Position numbers and translations under genes: made by a program
Part shown: piece by piece, positions 35,331-47,603 of the stretch
Layout of the letters: each line of letters opens with the position of its first letter
Numbering within the stretch: the stretch's first letter is position 1
NCBI GenBank assembly: GCA_964016885.1
Contig: OZ024742.1
Coordinates: 2,462,479 to 2,526,478, forward strand
DNA: 64,000 bases
Reading direction: 5' to 3'
Origin: Eledone cirrhosa
Taxonomy: Eukaryota > Mollusca > Cephalopoda > Octopoda > Eledonidae
Notes under the pieces: model-generated
What the model was told of the DNA's origin: nothing
Database searches by the model: none
Seen by the model: only the letters and a program-made list of their open reading frames with translations

Positions 35331-36024
35331 TATATGCTACAATGTTTTCTATACCTTTCATTTATATATTTATACTCGGCTTTCTTTCCTAGAGTGCTTA
35401 AATTATTTGTGACTAATCCCGGTATTTTTTTAATAAAAAACCGCGATAATATTGCTTTTTGCTGAACTCCTTATTGTAGAGTATTTTTCGGAATGTTTTT
35501 TGACTTTTGTTTCTTGTAAACAAACATTCGTCTCATTCTGACGTCACCAGCCCTGTCTTTCCTCATGTGCGTTTTATTTTTCATAATCACGCATGATGGT
35601 GAACTAGCCTGTTTTAAATTCCTTTTTTGGCATATTAATCTGTGAGAATTTTGGTTATCGAGTTGAGCTCTGCTGAGGATCGGATTCCAACCGTGACCAT
35701 CTCCACTGAAAGTTTTATGAAATAGTCTTTAAGACTATACAGAGCATTTGAAGTTTTTCCAAATTGAAGGATGAGTATTTTAGACTTTATTTTATCATGA
35801 GTTAAGGCTCTATTGATTTTTCTCTGGATTTCACTAAATTCTGTGGATGAATCTATATCCTGATTCTCTTTGAGATGAGTTTGAATTATTTTCCCCACAT
35901 CTTACGTTAACTATTTTTCCCATTTTGACGCTATAGTCACTTATATATTATGGAATACTGTTGGCTTTTGCTACAATGTTTTCTATACCTTTCATTTATA
36001 TATATATATATACATATATATATA
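35331..36024. other. Unassigned, with one hypothetical minus-strand frame
   Basis: A minus-strand frame at 35635-35898 (87 codons, with KENQDIDSSTEFSEIQRKIN) has ordinary residue composition but no domain I recognise. It could be a scrap of a mobile-element protein. The remaining sequence is AT-rich with nothing recognised. Confidence 0.35.
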
Positions 36025-36228
36025 TTAGAAAGTGAGGTTTTTTTTTACAAAATGAAAAATAACCGAGGTGTCCTACACGAGTGAAAGTATAAAGAAAAAA
36101 AGATGAAATCGAAAATGCAACTAGAGTCTTATTTTAAAAAAAATATATATATTTATTTGGTTCCTTTACCGGTTTCGCAGTTCTTCTACTTTTCAAAAGT
36201 AAAGTTGAGATGGAGGGTCTGTGGTTTT

Positions 36229-36282
<54 letters not shown>

Positions 36283-36284
36283 AA

Positions 36285-36445
36285 GAGGGTGTGGTAAGAT
36301 ACTAGGTGGACCATAACGGACCAGAGTACTCAATATTTGGGGGTAATATGAAAAGATTCAGGATCCCGACGGCAGAGCTCAAGCTGTTTCGGCAGCTAGA
36401 TCCGAACGCCAGTCATGTTCCTTTCATCGGTCTGACATAAAAGCA
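36285..36445 (-). ncRNA. Hammerhead-like remnant
   Basis: Minus strand: CGATGA preceded by C, a poorly paired stem II, GAAA, then ACAGC...GCCGT and C, shaped like stem III and the cleavage site. One core base differs from CTGATGA and stem II is weak, so this is a relic or a chance match. Confidence 0.3.
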
Positions 36446-37715
36446 AAATATACTGTCAACGTCTACGAGGTTTATAGTAAAACTAGAAATAAATGTTTCT
36501 ACATTAAGTTTTTCATAGAGGGAATGAATAAAGCTTAATTAAAGTGAAGTATAGACATAGGTTGTAAAAGAGACTTGGGTGCAGATTTGCTGGAGTTTTA
36601 TCAAAGGTCTATAATTTTCTAGTTGTTCAAATTTGAAAGTTGAAAACATGTCTACATAACACGAAGTAGGAAGGCAAAAGAAATGGAAGAGATAATTAGA
36701 AGATTAAAAGATGAAAAATAATTGAACTCAGTTGGGAGGGTGAGGTGCCGAGTAAATAACACATAGACAATTACATATATATATATATATATATTTATGT
36801 GTCTGTGTGTGTGAACATATATATAATGAAAGATAAACCCATATGCTTATATGTAAATACATATAGATATAAATACGTACACATGGATATGAACGTATAT
36901 ATATATATATATATATATACGTATATGTATGTGTTTGTGTGTCTGTATATGTACATATACACACACATATATACATTCATTCATATATATGTCTACACAT
37001 ATGTATGTATGAATATATGTATAAATACAAATGTATTTATGTGTGTGTCCACAAACAGTGAGAAATAGTGATGGGGAGGGAGAAAGTTAGAGTCGTATGT
37101 GATTATACAATATATATACATATATATATAAGTTCAATAAGAAGATAGACTATATAAAATCTTTTTTTCCTTTAAAATTACATTTATATATTAATGTTTT
37201 CAGAAAATTAATGAAAATTCAGAAGAAAATGTTGTTTACAAATTTTTTAAGGTGTTTCGTGAAATACATAGACACAAATAAACACACGTTTATATATATC
37301 TGCGTGTGTGTGTGTGGGGGGGGGGGGGTAGGGGGAGGGTGTTGACATGTATGTGTATATAAAGATAGATAGATAGATAAATAGACAGGGGGACAGAGAG
37401 ACAGACAGATAGATAAATATGGTAATTTTGTTGTTTTTTTATCTACTTCCGAATACCATTTTCTTTACAATATCGTTTTTCATCATTCTTCAAAGTCTTA
37501 CATATTAGGAATATATGTCTCATGATTGTCTTGCTATATTTACAAATATATATACATGCATATATAATCGTGTATTCTCTCCCTCTCTCACTCTCTCCCT
37601 CGCTCGCTCGCTGTCTCTCTCTCTCTCTCTCTCTCTCTCTTTATCTCTCTCTCACACACACATACATATGTATATTATATGTATATAAAGATGTATATGT
37701 ATATATGTATTTGTA

Positions 37716-37778
<63 letters not shown>

Positions 37779-37924
37779 TCTGCGGTGCTGAGACCGAGGA
37801 GACGACTAATCATGGGAGTAATCGATGCATGGAGAGATGCAGAGTGGGTATAGAGAAATGTAAAATACCGACTGCGGCGCCAAGCAGTCTTGATTTTACA
37901 TCTCTCTATATATACGTATATAGA
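36446..37924. other. Interior of the 2.1-kb element
   Basis: 36446-36770 is unique-looking AT-rich DNA without frames. 36770-37060 and 37520-37780 are TA/TG/CT microsatellites. 37080-37310 shows nothing. 37783-37905 has mixed composition but no known motif. Confidence 0.5.
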
Positions 37925-38130
37925 GATGTGAGAAAAACCACAGACCCTCCATCTCAACTCTACTTTTGAAAAGCAGAAGAACTGCGAAACCGGGAAAGGA
38001 ACCAAATAAATATATATATATTTTTTTAAATAAGACTCCAGTTGCATTTTCGATTTCATCTTTTTTTCTTTATACTTTCACTCGTGTAGGACACCTCGGT
38101 TATTTTTCATTTTGTAAAAAAAAACCTCAC

Positions 38131-38600
<470 letters not shown>

Positions 38601-38646
<46 letters not shown>

Positions 38647-39415
38647 ATCTGTATATATATATATATATATTTAACAAAAGAAGAGAGGTGAGCCGCGGGT
38701 GCGTGAGAGGTATAAAACTCCATGGTTATTAGTCGTTGAAATGGACGTTCACAGCTTCGCCATCTACCAATGATACTCCTAGACAAACACTGTCTTTGGA
38801 GTATCATGATGAAATCAAAGCAAAATATAAGTATATAGAATTAATTGTACGACATAAGCCGTGCAATACGTGATTGAGTTGGCCCCTTACACCTGGATAA
38901 TATTTTAAATTGTGCAAATCTCAATGTTTGCTAGGAAAGTATTAAAACGATGAGGCCATTACAGTTGTATGAATGAGAAGCTAGACTGAAGCCATATTTG
39001 GGCGATTTTTTTCCTTCTTTTTCTATCAGACATATTAAATATCTCTTAGATATGGAGGATGTGAAAGTATTATTACATTAAGTTTCGCAACATGAAATTT
39101 CACATTTCTATTACGGACCGATGCATTCCATGAGTGTTACACTGTTAATAAAACATTTTCTATTCCACTTGTGTTTGCTACTTAAAATGTCTCACTACTC
39201 AATTTATCAGTCGGAAATCTTACAAGTTATTCTAGAAATCGCACAGAAAAAAAAAATGAATAAAACAAAAGTTTTTCAATTCAACATCCTATATAGATGG
39301 ATATATATCTTTGATACATGGGTTGCTACTGAAGGCCTTCGACTGATAGTTTTCCTTAATTGAATTCCCCATTAAATATATTCAAAAAATACTTCACCAA
39401 TGTCGACACACAGAC
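38601..39415. other. Unassigned, with one hairpin
   Basis: TA/TG tracts to 38670. ATGATACTCC and GGAGTATCAT form a hairpin around 38771-38808. 38810-39415 contains an AT-rich frame (39121-39363) without motif; nothing recognised. Confidence 0.5.
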
Positions 39416-39520
39416 ATGTTGATATGCATATATAATGAAACATACACACAGACATATATTTATATGGATATATATTTATATATGTGTATATATATGTGTG
39501 TATATATATATATGTGTGAT

Positions 39521-39593
<73 letters not shown>

Positions 39594-39605
39594 TGTATAT
39601 TTAAT
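39416..39605. repeat. TA/TG and (GT)n microsatellites
   Basis: A TA/TG mix followed by an uninterrupted GT run of about 68 bp at 39524-39591. Poly-Cys/Val frames here are artefacts. Confidence 0.95.
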
Positions 39606-39664
39606 AATATGCTGTATGTTTATTTAAAAACATTTTGAAAGCCATTCGCTGTGAATTTTAAAGT

Positions 39665-40270
39665 AGTGACTGACGTCACATACCTAGTCCCAGCAAAACA
39701 AAGGGGAGTAATCGACCTTCACCGTTTCTCACTTGCAAGTAGTTGTCAAGACTACAAACCTCAACAGAGTTATGTAGTTTCTTGAAGTTAGTGTTGCAAA
39801 TGGTTAGTTCACTTGCATCACAAAGTTCAAGAATCTTCACTCCTTGACCACCATGTACCCCAGAGTAGCCATCCTGGAGCTGTCCAAATGACCATTGAAG
39901 TCCCCTGCTAGTATAACTAGGTCTCTGTCCTCTATCATTGTATTTGTCTCTAAAAGTTGCTCGTAAAAGCAGTCCTTCTCTTCATTACCTAGGCCCGCTT
40001 GGGAGCATAGGTAGAGATAATTGTCAGCAGTTTATTGCTTACAACTAATTTCATCTTAATTATTCTATTACTAACTCTAACTACCTCTATTGTCTTGTTG
40101 ATCCACCTCTCGGCCAATGAAATGCTTACCCCACCTAACCCATCATTGTTCCCTACCCAGAAAAGCTTATAACTAACCTGTTTGCCAGCGATTAGTCTTG
40201 CTGAGGCATCACTCCATCTCACCTCTTGCATGCAGCACACATCTACATGTCTTCTCTCTAGCATCTCCAC
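39665..40270 (-). pseudogene. APE endonuclease fragment of an RTE/Jockey-type LINE
   Basis: The minus-strand frame 40270-39989 gives RRHVDVCCMQEVRW, then GGVSISLAERWINKTIEV and LTIISTYAPKRA. Continuing after a gap come FYEQLL and LAGDFNGH (about 39889-39906), then frameshifted remains. QEVRW carries the metal-binding Glu and GDFNGH the catalytic Asp/Asn of AP-type endonucleases that nick target DNA. About 190 residues remain and no RT follows. It is joined to the RLE-type fragment at 40270 inside both coding regions. Confidence 0.8.
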
Positions 40271-40980
40271 TATCTCATGATGTAGTGGTCAAAACACTGT
40301 ACAATGCAATCCGTAGAAAAGATAGCCCAGATAATAAACACATTAAAAGCTACAGCATGTGGAAGACATCGACGTACATAATATGAAAGAGTAGCCCCAA
40401 TAAAATGCAGACATAACAGACGAGATATTATGATATGGGAGAGGGAGAAGTAAGCATGCACAGTAGTGGAAATTAGCTGCCCAGCAGATGCCAATATATT
40501 ATCAAAGATTAGTGAAAGGGAGAATATTTATGCAGAACTGATGAGAAATCTGCAGATACTCCACCCTGATTACACCTTCAGATATATGCCTGTGATTATT
40601 GGGGCACTGGGGTATGTTAGTAACTGCCTCAATACAAATCTTGAGAAGCTAGGCTTCACAGGGACAGATAGAACACAACTAGTAAGGAAATTACAAGTAC
40701 AATCCATTAATGGAACAGTAAAAATATGTAAAACATTCCAAACATTTTGCATGTAATAACTGCATATACACATGTACAGATACAAAGCATATACACATGC
40801 ATACATACAACTCAAAACATCCACATCCACACATACAATAACATCCATATCTACACATGCAGACATACATATCTACCTAGTTGATGTTGTGTAAATTCCA
40901 ATGAGAGAGTCTTGTGTCTATGTTAGAAACCGACTCTCTCTCTATTCGTAAAACTTTGTGAAATTATAAAACCAGAAGAA
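40270..40980 (+). pseudogene. RLE-type LINE 3' fragment (copy D)
   Basis: Matches bases 45105-45850 of copy B: end of the zinc-knuckle region, then the restriction-like endonuclease (ACTVVEISCPADANI, then VIIGALGYVSNCLNTNLEKL) in an open frame at 40466-40756, and the 3' UTR ending CCAGAAGAA(CATA)n. It has TGC (Cys) where copy B has a TGA stop. The RPDI catalytic strand is frameshifted and altered (RRDI). Confidence 0.85.
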
Positions 40981-40993
40981 CATACATACATAC

Positions 40994-41598
40994 ATGGTGG
41001 CTGCCAACTCGTTTTCGAGTACGGCCACTACTTTATATCCATGTAGGAGAACTCCTACCGATGCGCTGAACGACTGTGACTTTTTAGTCCAGCCAGCGAC
41101 TTGAAAACTCTGGTACAAACACTACACTTGTGACAATTATTGACACAGTGCTGGGCCCATGGTACCATGTGACGACAAGTGCAGAGAGATCTCCAGATAT
41201 AAAGCAATGCCTGTGCCTTGAAGCTTTTATAGTGAGCAAAGGCACTGCACAAAGCCAGTCCCACTCTCTTAACCAAGATGATATTTACCAAAAAGAAGAA
41301 CGAGTGAACATCATTGGATACCGTCAGGGTTGCAGTGTTATATCAGAGTTTTCCTTCTCCTAGAATTCTGCCTTGACAAAGGCTAAGGGGTCATCTCTCC
41401 CGGTGATTTTGGATGGCCATTGACTCTTAAGAGCTCATTTGCCCTTTGACAGGTTTTGTTTTTAGTCCTGCAGGATGTCCAAAGTCACCCTCCTCACCAA
41501 GAAACCTTGGTGGGGTTGCCAGTTTAGTCGCCAACGACCCGACCATGAGACAGGTTGTACTGGGATACATGTTACCAGTAGCACCAACTGGTGACCTG
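40994..41598 (-). pseudogene. LINE 3' end with C2H2 finger, copy 1
   Basis: On the minus strand a frame (41291-41055) ends in CHKCSVCTRVFKSLAGLKSH and SRSAHR, a C2H2-type finger directly before the stop. About 70 bp of UTR and a (TATG)n tail follow. Molluscan APE-type LINEs often end this way (recalled), so this is probably the 3' end of an RTE-like LINE and not a host zinc-finger gene. A second copy is at 47130-47576. Bases 41440-41598 are unique to this copy. Confidence 0.6.
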
Positions 41599-41599
41599 C

Positions 41600-41739
41600 C
41601 ATATATATATATATACATACATACATACATTCATACATACATACATACACATACATACATACATATACATACACATTTACATATACATACATACATACAT
41701 ATACACACATACATATATACATATACATACATACATACA

Positions 41740-41770
<31 letters not shown>

Positions 41771-41772
41771 TC
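41600..41772. repeat. (CATA)n microsatellite
   Basis: About 170 bp of CATA with scattered variants, lying immediately before LINE copy B. Confidence 0.95.
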
Positions 41773-41987
41773 CATCATTCAACGCGATCAGTCGCATATT
41801 TTGGCGTGGGAGACTATTTATTAAATTTAAGATGAATACTATCTCCGACAGTAATGCCACAACTACAGCCAGGTTGAATAACTGGTTATTCTTCTAACTA
41901 TCCCTTCTGAAGACACCTTTTATTCGAATTCGTAGAGATATCCGACTAAATACATAATTCATTTTACAAGGATTTGCTACAAACAGC

Positions 41988-42740
41988 ATGGCTGAACACA
42001 ACATCAACAAGAAAATTAAGGAAGTATCGAAGACAAATAACAAAGAAGGTAATCAAACTTTATTCAGTTGTAGCTACAGAAGAAACCGACATTATAAATC
42101 GCATTTCTCTTGGAGTTGCGATCTTAATAATGATTTATTTAATTGTTATAAAATGGCAAAAAACAATCCCCCCATTGGCTATATGAATAGAATGAAGCTA
42201 CACTGGGACGAAATGCACCCAGAGCTAAATTATTTCACAGCGAAACAATTACGCCAACAAGCGACGTTTGTTGAACGTAAACATAAGATAAATATTATTA
42301 ATTGTAAGTCCCCCACAACAAACATGGAATCAACAACACGTGCTACAGATCGCCATGCTACTAGACTTCCTAGCAGCCAGGTCGAACAGCGCCTTGAAAC
42401 AACTATGCCTGTACCATCTAAGTCTACCTCGAATGCTGGGGAAAACACTATCGATAATAATAATAATCGAAGAAATATAATAATAATCGAATAAATGTGA
42501 CACCACGTATACCATCCGAGTCTACCTCGACTGTTGTGGAAAATACTATCGATAATGATAATCAAAGGTATAAACAATTGAAAATTTCCCTCAACGAAAT
42601 CTTCCAGAGAGAAATTAGCTGAACGTGTTAAAATGACAATGGTGAATAAAAAACCAAATAATGAAATACTACGTGTTATTGGCGAAATAGCGGATGAATA
42701 TTTACGACGGATAAAAACCCAACATTTTAGCAAATCAACG
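41988..42740 (+). pseudogene. LINE copy B, N-terminal coding region
   Basis: Opens at ATG 41988 (168 codons). About residues 55-95 hold GYMNRMKLHWDEMHP...LRQQA, a Trp- and Arg-rich segment found near the start of RLE-type LINE proteins and thought to help nucleic-acid binding. A Ser/Thr/Asn-rich stretch follows. A local tandem duplication near 42415-42560 (GTCTACCTCGA...ACTATCGATAAT twice) is followed by stops, so this part is no longer joined in frame to the RT. Confidence 0.65.
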
Positions 42741-42760
42741 CCTGTTTATATGCCTTAGCA

Positions 42761-45611
42761 ATGACAGTGAAGCATTATCTTGGTGATAGCAGAGATATTA
42801 ACAAGAACAAAACACCACCAAAAATACCATCATATATAACTAAAATAGAAAAAAAGAGTGCTGACCTACGAAAAAACATAGGACATGTGATAATGCTCCT
42901 TACATGCAAACAAACACACAAAAAACCTCACTCCTCACCAACAAAGAGTGAAAAATAAAATAGAGACGATGTTTGGTAACAGTAGAACCAGAACTCTCCA
43001 ATATAAGCTGATCACCCTCAAACAAGAATTGAGAGCTGTTAGCGAAAAACGCCGATACCTGAAGAAGGTAGATGAGAGAAAAATGCTTAATAAAAGATTC
43101 AGACGTAACCAAACATCAGTCTATAGAGATATGAAGGGCAAAATAATAAGTGTCACTGAGGCCCCATCCCAGAAAGACATAGATTCCTTTTGGAGCAAAA
43201 TATGGGATGAAAAGAAGAATTTCAACCAAGATACAGTGTGGCTAAGAGAAATCCGAAAGAACTATTGCTCCTACACTACAACAAAAATATACGAAATAAG
43301 TGAGGGTACCCTTGAGACTGTGATAGGAAAACTCCAAGATAAGAAAACACCAGGAAGAGACATGATTGTCGGCTACTGGTACAAAAAACTAATATTCTAT
43401 CGGAGGTATCTTACTGACCTCTACCAACAAGTTCTTAAGGGAGATACACTTATACCAGAATAGTTGACATTAGCACAAACGTTACTGGTCCCCAAGAACA
43501 AAGACACCCACTTGGCAAAAAACTACCGACCCATTGCATGCCAGAACCTGATGTATAAGATGTATACAGCCTGCCTCAACCTATTCCTCCAAGATCAATG
43601 TGAAAATAATAACATCATCACAGATGAAGAAGCAGCTGGAAAGAAAAGGGTTTGGGGATGTGCTGAACAACTCCTAATCAACAAAACTGCGATGTCGGAG
43701 GTGCGACAACTTAGGAGGAATATGACTACAGTCTGGCTGGACTACAAGAAAGCTTTCGATTCTGTTCCCCACTCTTGGATGATAGAGGCCCTCCAACTTG
43801 CTAAAGTCCCAGACATTATTGTCAGAGCCATAGAGAGGCTGTCTTCTTTTTGGGCTACTATCCTAAGGTTAAAGACAGAGAGGGAGGACTCTATTTTCAC
43901 TGGTAAAATAAAATATTGCAGGGGTATATTTCAAGGGGACAGTCTCTCTGTGATATTGTTCATCTTGTCATTAAACCCCTTGTCCTTTCTGCTCAAGAAA
44001 TGTGAGAGATACATCATTGGCTCACAGGAGGACAGAAATACGAACCTAACCCATAACATCTTTGTGGACGATCTGAAACTTTATGCCAAGAACATGGATG
44101 GGATGAAGAAAAATCTTGACCTGGTTACAACGTTCTCAAAGGATATAGGAATGGAGTTTGGCCAAGATAAATGCTCATACATGACTGTAAAGCGGGGAAA
44201 AACAACAACCCAATCTAGCAACATTGTCATCAATGGTCTAACTGTTTCACCGATATCTGATGAGGACTGCTACAGATACCTGGGGATAGATGAGAACATA
44301 TCCTATAATGGTATCTGTAATAAAGAACGCGTAACCAGGGAATGATACACCCGATTAAGAAATATCTGGTCATCGGAACTCTCTGCGCAAAACAAAACAG
44401 TGGCTCACAATGTGTTTGCTGTGCCTGTCCTAACACCAACGTTTGTAATACTCAATTGGACGATAGACGAAATCCGAGCAGTTGATGTTGGAACTCGAAA
44501 GATACTGAACAACACCGGAAACTTCCGCATCAACAGTGACATAGACCGCCTTTACTTGAAAGGTAAGCAGGGAGGCAGTGGCCTAACATCAGTCCAGACA
44601 ACATTTGAATGTCGCATTATATCTCTCCGACAACATCTACGAACCTCGAAGCGTAGGAGCCCGCTTCTCGAGCAAGTCTATCTGCATGAAACAGATAAGA
44701 TCATGAGAGTTGGGAAGGAACTCCTTGAGAGATATTCCCTGTGTGATAATCAAAAACTCACACCCAGGGATGTCTCTCAGCAGTATCGCAGTGAATCCAT
44801 GGATGAAAAACTGCATGCCTATCAGCAAAACATCATGCATGGATATGTTGCCAGGAAGCTCCAGAGTGAGAGTAATATAGATAAGGAAAGTAGTCTATCT
44901 TGGACCAACTACCGCTATATTGGCTCCCACTTTGAAGGATACGCTTTTGCAATCCAAGAACAGGAGATTAGCAAAAGAGATAGGGTTGCAGGCAAAACAC
45001 CTAGATGTGATAACAAGTGCAGACTCTGCAGAACTAACATCGAGGATATCACCCATGTCATCAGCAGCTGCCCAAAGATGTCATCGCGGTACTATCTACC
45101 TATGAGGCATGATGTAGTGGCCAAAACAATGCACAATGCAGTTCGTAAAAAAGATAGCCCCGATAATAAACACATTAAAAGCTACAACAATGTGGAAGAC
45201 ATCCATGTACATAATATGAAAGAGTACTGGTGGAATGTTACAGTAAAAACCCCAATAAAATGCAGGCATAACAGACCAGATATTATGATATGGGATAGGG
45301 AGAAGAAAGCATGAACAGTAGTGGAAGTTAGTTGCCCAGCAGATGCCAATATAATATCAAAGATTAGTGAAAAGGAGAATATTTATGCAGAACTGATGAG
45401 AAATCTGCAGATACTCCACCCTGATTACACCTTCAGATTGATGCCTGTGATTATTGGGGCACTGAGGTTTGTTAGTAACTGCCTCAATACAAATCTTGAG
45501 AAGCTAGGTTTCACAGGAACAGAAAGAACACAACTAGTTAGGAAATTACAAGTACAATCCATTAATGGAACAGTAAAAATATGTAAAACATTCCAAACAT
45601 TTTGCATGTAA
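42761..45611 (+). pseudogene. LINE copy B, RT - zinc knuckle - RLE polyprotein
   Basis: After a frameshift near 42950, one frame runs to 45611 with only three stops: TAG at 43461-43463, TGA at 44343-44345 and TGA at 45312-45314. The last replaces the Cys codon seen in copy D. Motifs in order: KTPGRDMIVGYWYK and PKNKDTHLAKNYRPIA (fingers), WLDYKKAFDSVPHSW, GIFQGDSLSV, catalytic FVDD at 44061-44072, MEFGQDKCSYM, and thumb. The knuckle CRLCRTNIEDITHVISSC follows near 45030, then the endonuclease HNRPDIMIWD...VVEVSCP with the RPD/E metal site. The RT and nuclease residues are intact; only a handful of changes separate it from function. A small in-frame deletion precedes the knuckle. Confidence 0.88.
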
Positions 45612-45905
45612 TAACTGCATATACACATGTACAGATACAAAGCATATACACATGCATACATACAACTCAAAACATCCACATCCACACATACAATAACATC
45701 CATATCTACACATGCATGCATGCAGACATACATACATATCTACCTAGTTGATGTTGTGTAAATTCCAATGAGAGAGTCTTGTGTCTATGTCAGAAACCGA
45801 CCCTCTCTCTATTGGTAAAACTTTGTGAAATTATAAAACCAGAAGAACATACATACATACATACATACATACATACATACATACATACATACATACATAC
45901 ATACA

Positions 45906-46812
45906 GACAGAGAAATCAGAAGATCATATTCAATGTTCAAACAAGATTAAAAAAATTGACCAATTTACAGAAAAAGTTGTGCATTGAGACGTAAAACACA
46001 GATCAGAGAGGGGATAAACCACTCAAAAAGCCTGGCATAGAGTTCCGACAAGTTTATGACATCACACCTTGAGGGATATCTCTATGCAATACAGGAACAA
46101 GAACTCCCTACCAAATATCTGCTGCACAAAAGAGGAGGGCCATCAGCTGACAATAAATGTAGGCTATGTAAAACAAAGATCGAGAATGTAAGCCACATTG
46201 TTGCCAGCTGCGAAAGAATGTCATCTCGCTACTACCTCCCCATGAGACACGATGGGATAGCTAGAACCATCTGGAACGCACTTCGGAAAACAAAATTAAC
46301 AACAAACGAGGAAGAATATATTGAGACAGATGGCACTAAGGAATACTGGTGGAACCTGAAAATAAAAACTGCCACCAAATTAAAGCACAACCGGCCTGAT
46401 ATTGTTGTTTGGGACCACACATTGAAAACGTGTTCTGTTGTGGAGATCAGCTGCCCACTTGTGGTAAACGTTGTCAGAAAAATACAGGACAAGGAGGACA
46501 TCTATGGACCATTGATGACGAGTTTACAAATCCAGTATCTAAGATACACCTTTAGCTTCATACCCATCATTATTGGAGCTACGGGTTATATAACAATCCG
46601 CTTCGACCAAAGTATGACTGAACTTGGATTTGCGGACAAAAAGCGCAGCTCCCTAATTCATAGTCTACAAATGGCTGCGATAGCTAGCACCTTCAAAATT
46701 TGCAAAACATTCTTGCGATTCAAGGGATGACAATTTCTTTTCTTTTACAACCTTACCACCAAGAAGGTGGCCGGTCAAAAAAAATATACTCGAAATTAAG
46801 AGAAAGAGATAA
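45906..46812 (+). pseudogene. RLE-type LINE, second subfamily, 3' copy (C1)
   Basis: A 5'-truncated copy of a related LINE inserted right at the CATA tail of copy B. A frame at 46056-46730 (224 codons) holds the knuckle CRLCKTKIENVSHIVASC, then HNRPDIVVWD...VVEISCP and IPIIIGATGYITI of the endonuclease, unbroken to its stop. The 3' end is CTCGAAATTAAGAGAAAGAG followed by ATA/CATA repeats. Start-proximal sequence is frameshifted. The nuclease looks intact but lacks an RT. Confidence 0.85.
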
Positions 46813-46903
46813 CATACATATATACATATACATACATATATATACACATACATACATACACACATACATATACATACATACATACATATACATAGATGTA
46901 TAC

Positions 46904-46944
<41 letters not shown>

Positions 46945-47015
46945 CACACATATACATACATACATACACATACATACACATACATACATATACACATAGA
47001 CATATACATACACAC

Positions 47016-47068
<53 letters not shown>

Positions 47069-47129
47069 CACATACATATACATACATACATACATACATA
47101 CATACATACATACATACATACATACATAC
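46813..47129. repeat. (TACA)n/(TATACA)n microsatellite
   Basis: About 315 bp of CATA/TATACA repeats, producing Tyr/Val/Cys/Met-rich frames that are artefacts. Confidence 0.95.
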
Positions 47130-47576
47130 ATCGTGGCTGCCAACTCGTTTTCGAGTACGGCCACTACTTTATATCCATCTAGGAGAACACCTACCGATGC
47201 GCTGAACAAGTGTGACTTTTTAGTCCAGCCAGCGACTTGAAAACTCTGGTACAAACACTACACTTGTGACAATTATTGACACATAGTGCTGGGCCCATGG
47301 TACCATGTGACGACAAGTGCAGAGAGATCTCCAGATATAAAGCAATGCCTGTGCCGTGAAGCTTTTATAGTGAGCAAAGGCACTGCACAAAGCCAGTCCC
47401 ACTATCTTAACCAAGATGATATTTACCAAAAAGAAGAACAAGTCAACACCATTGGATACCATCAGGGTTGCAGGTGTTATATCAGAGTTTTCCTTCTCCT
47501 AGAATTCTGCCTTGACAAAGGCGAAGGGGTCATCTCTCCCGGTGATTTTGGATGGACATTGACTCTTAAGAGCTCC
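47130..47576 (-). pseudogene. LINE 3' end with C2H2 finger, copy 2
   Basis: About 95 percent identical to 40994-41437 in the same orientation and again abutting CATA repeats at its 3' end. The finger frame is broken by small changes (AAGTGT for GACTGT near 47208). Either the block 41-47 kb was partly duplicated or two insertions used similar sites; the flanking LINE subfamilies differ, favouring separate insertions. Confidence 0.65.
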
Positions 47577-47603
47577 TTTACATACATACATATATACATG
47601 CAT

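Larger units (their letters stand above)
41773..45905 (+). mobile_element. Near full-length RLE-type LINE (copy B)
   Basis: A 4.1-kb non-LTR retrotransposon lies between two (CATA)n tracts and ends in CCAGAAGAA(CATA)n. It has a 5' UTR of about 215 bp, an N-terminal coding region, RT, a CCHC knuckle and a restriction-like endonuclease, the layout of the R2/R4/NeSL superclade. Some members of this superclade insert specifically into microsatellites (known for Dong/R4-type elements), which the flanks here support. Confidence 0.85.

Noticed and set aside
41055..41291. Host zinc-finger gene
   Set aside because: A single C2H2 finger lies directly before a stop and a (TATG)n tail, and the block is duplicated at 47130-47576 in the same LINE-rich setting; a LINE 3' end fits better.
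46665..47254. Tyr/Val/Cys/Met-rich ORFs
   Set aside because: Translation of (TACA)n repeats; the non-repetitive tail belongs to the LINE 3' end.
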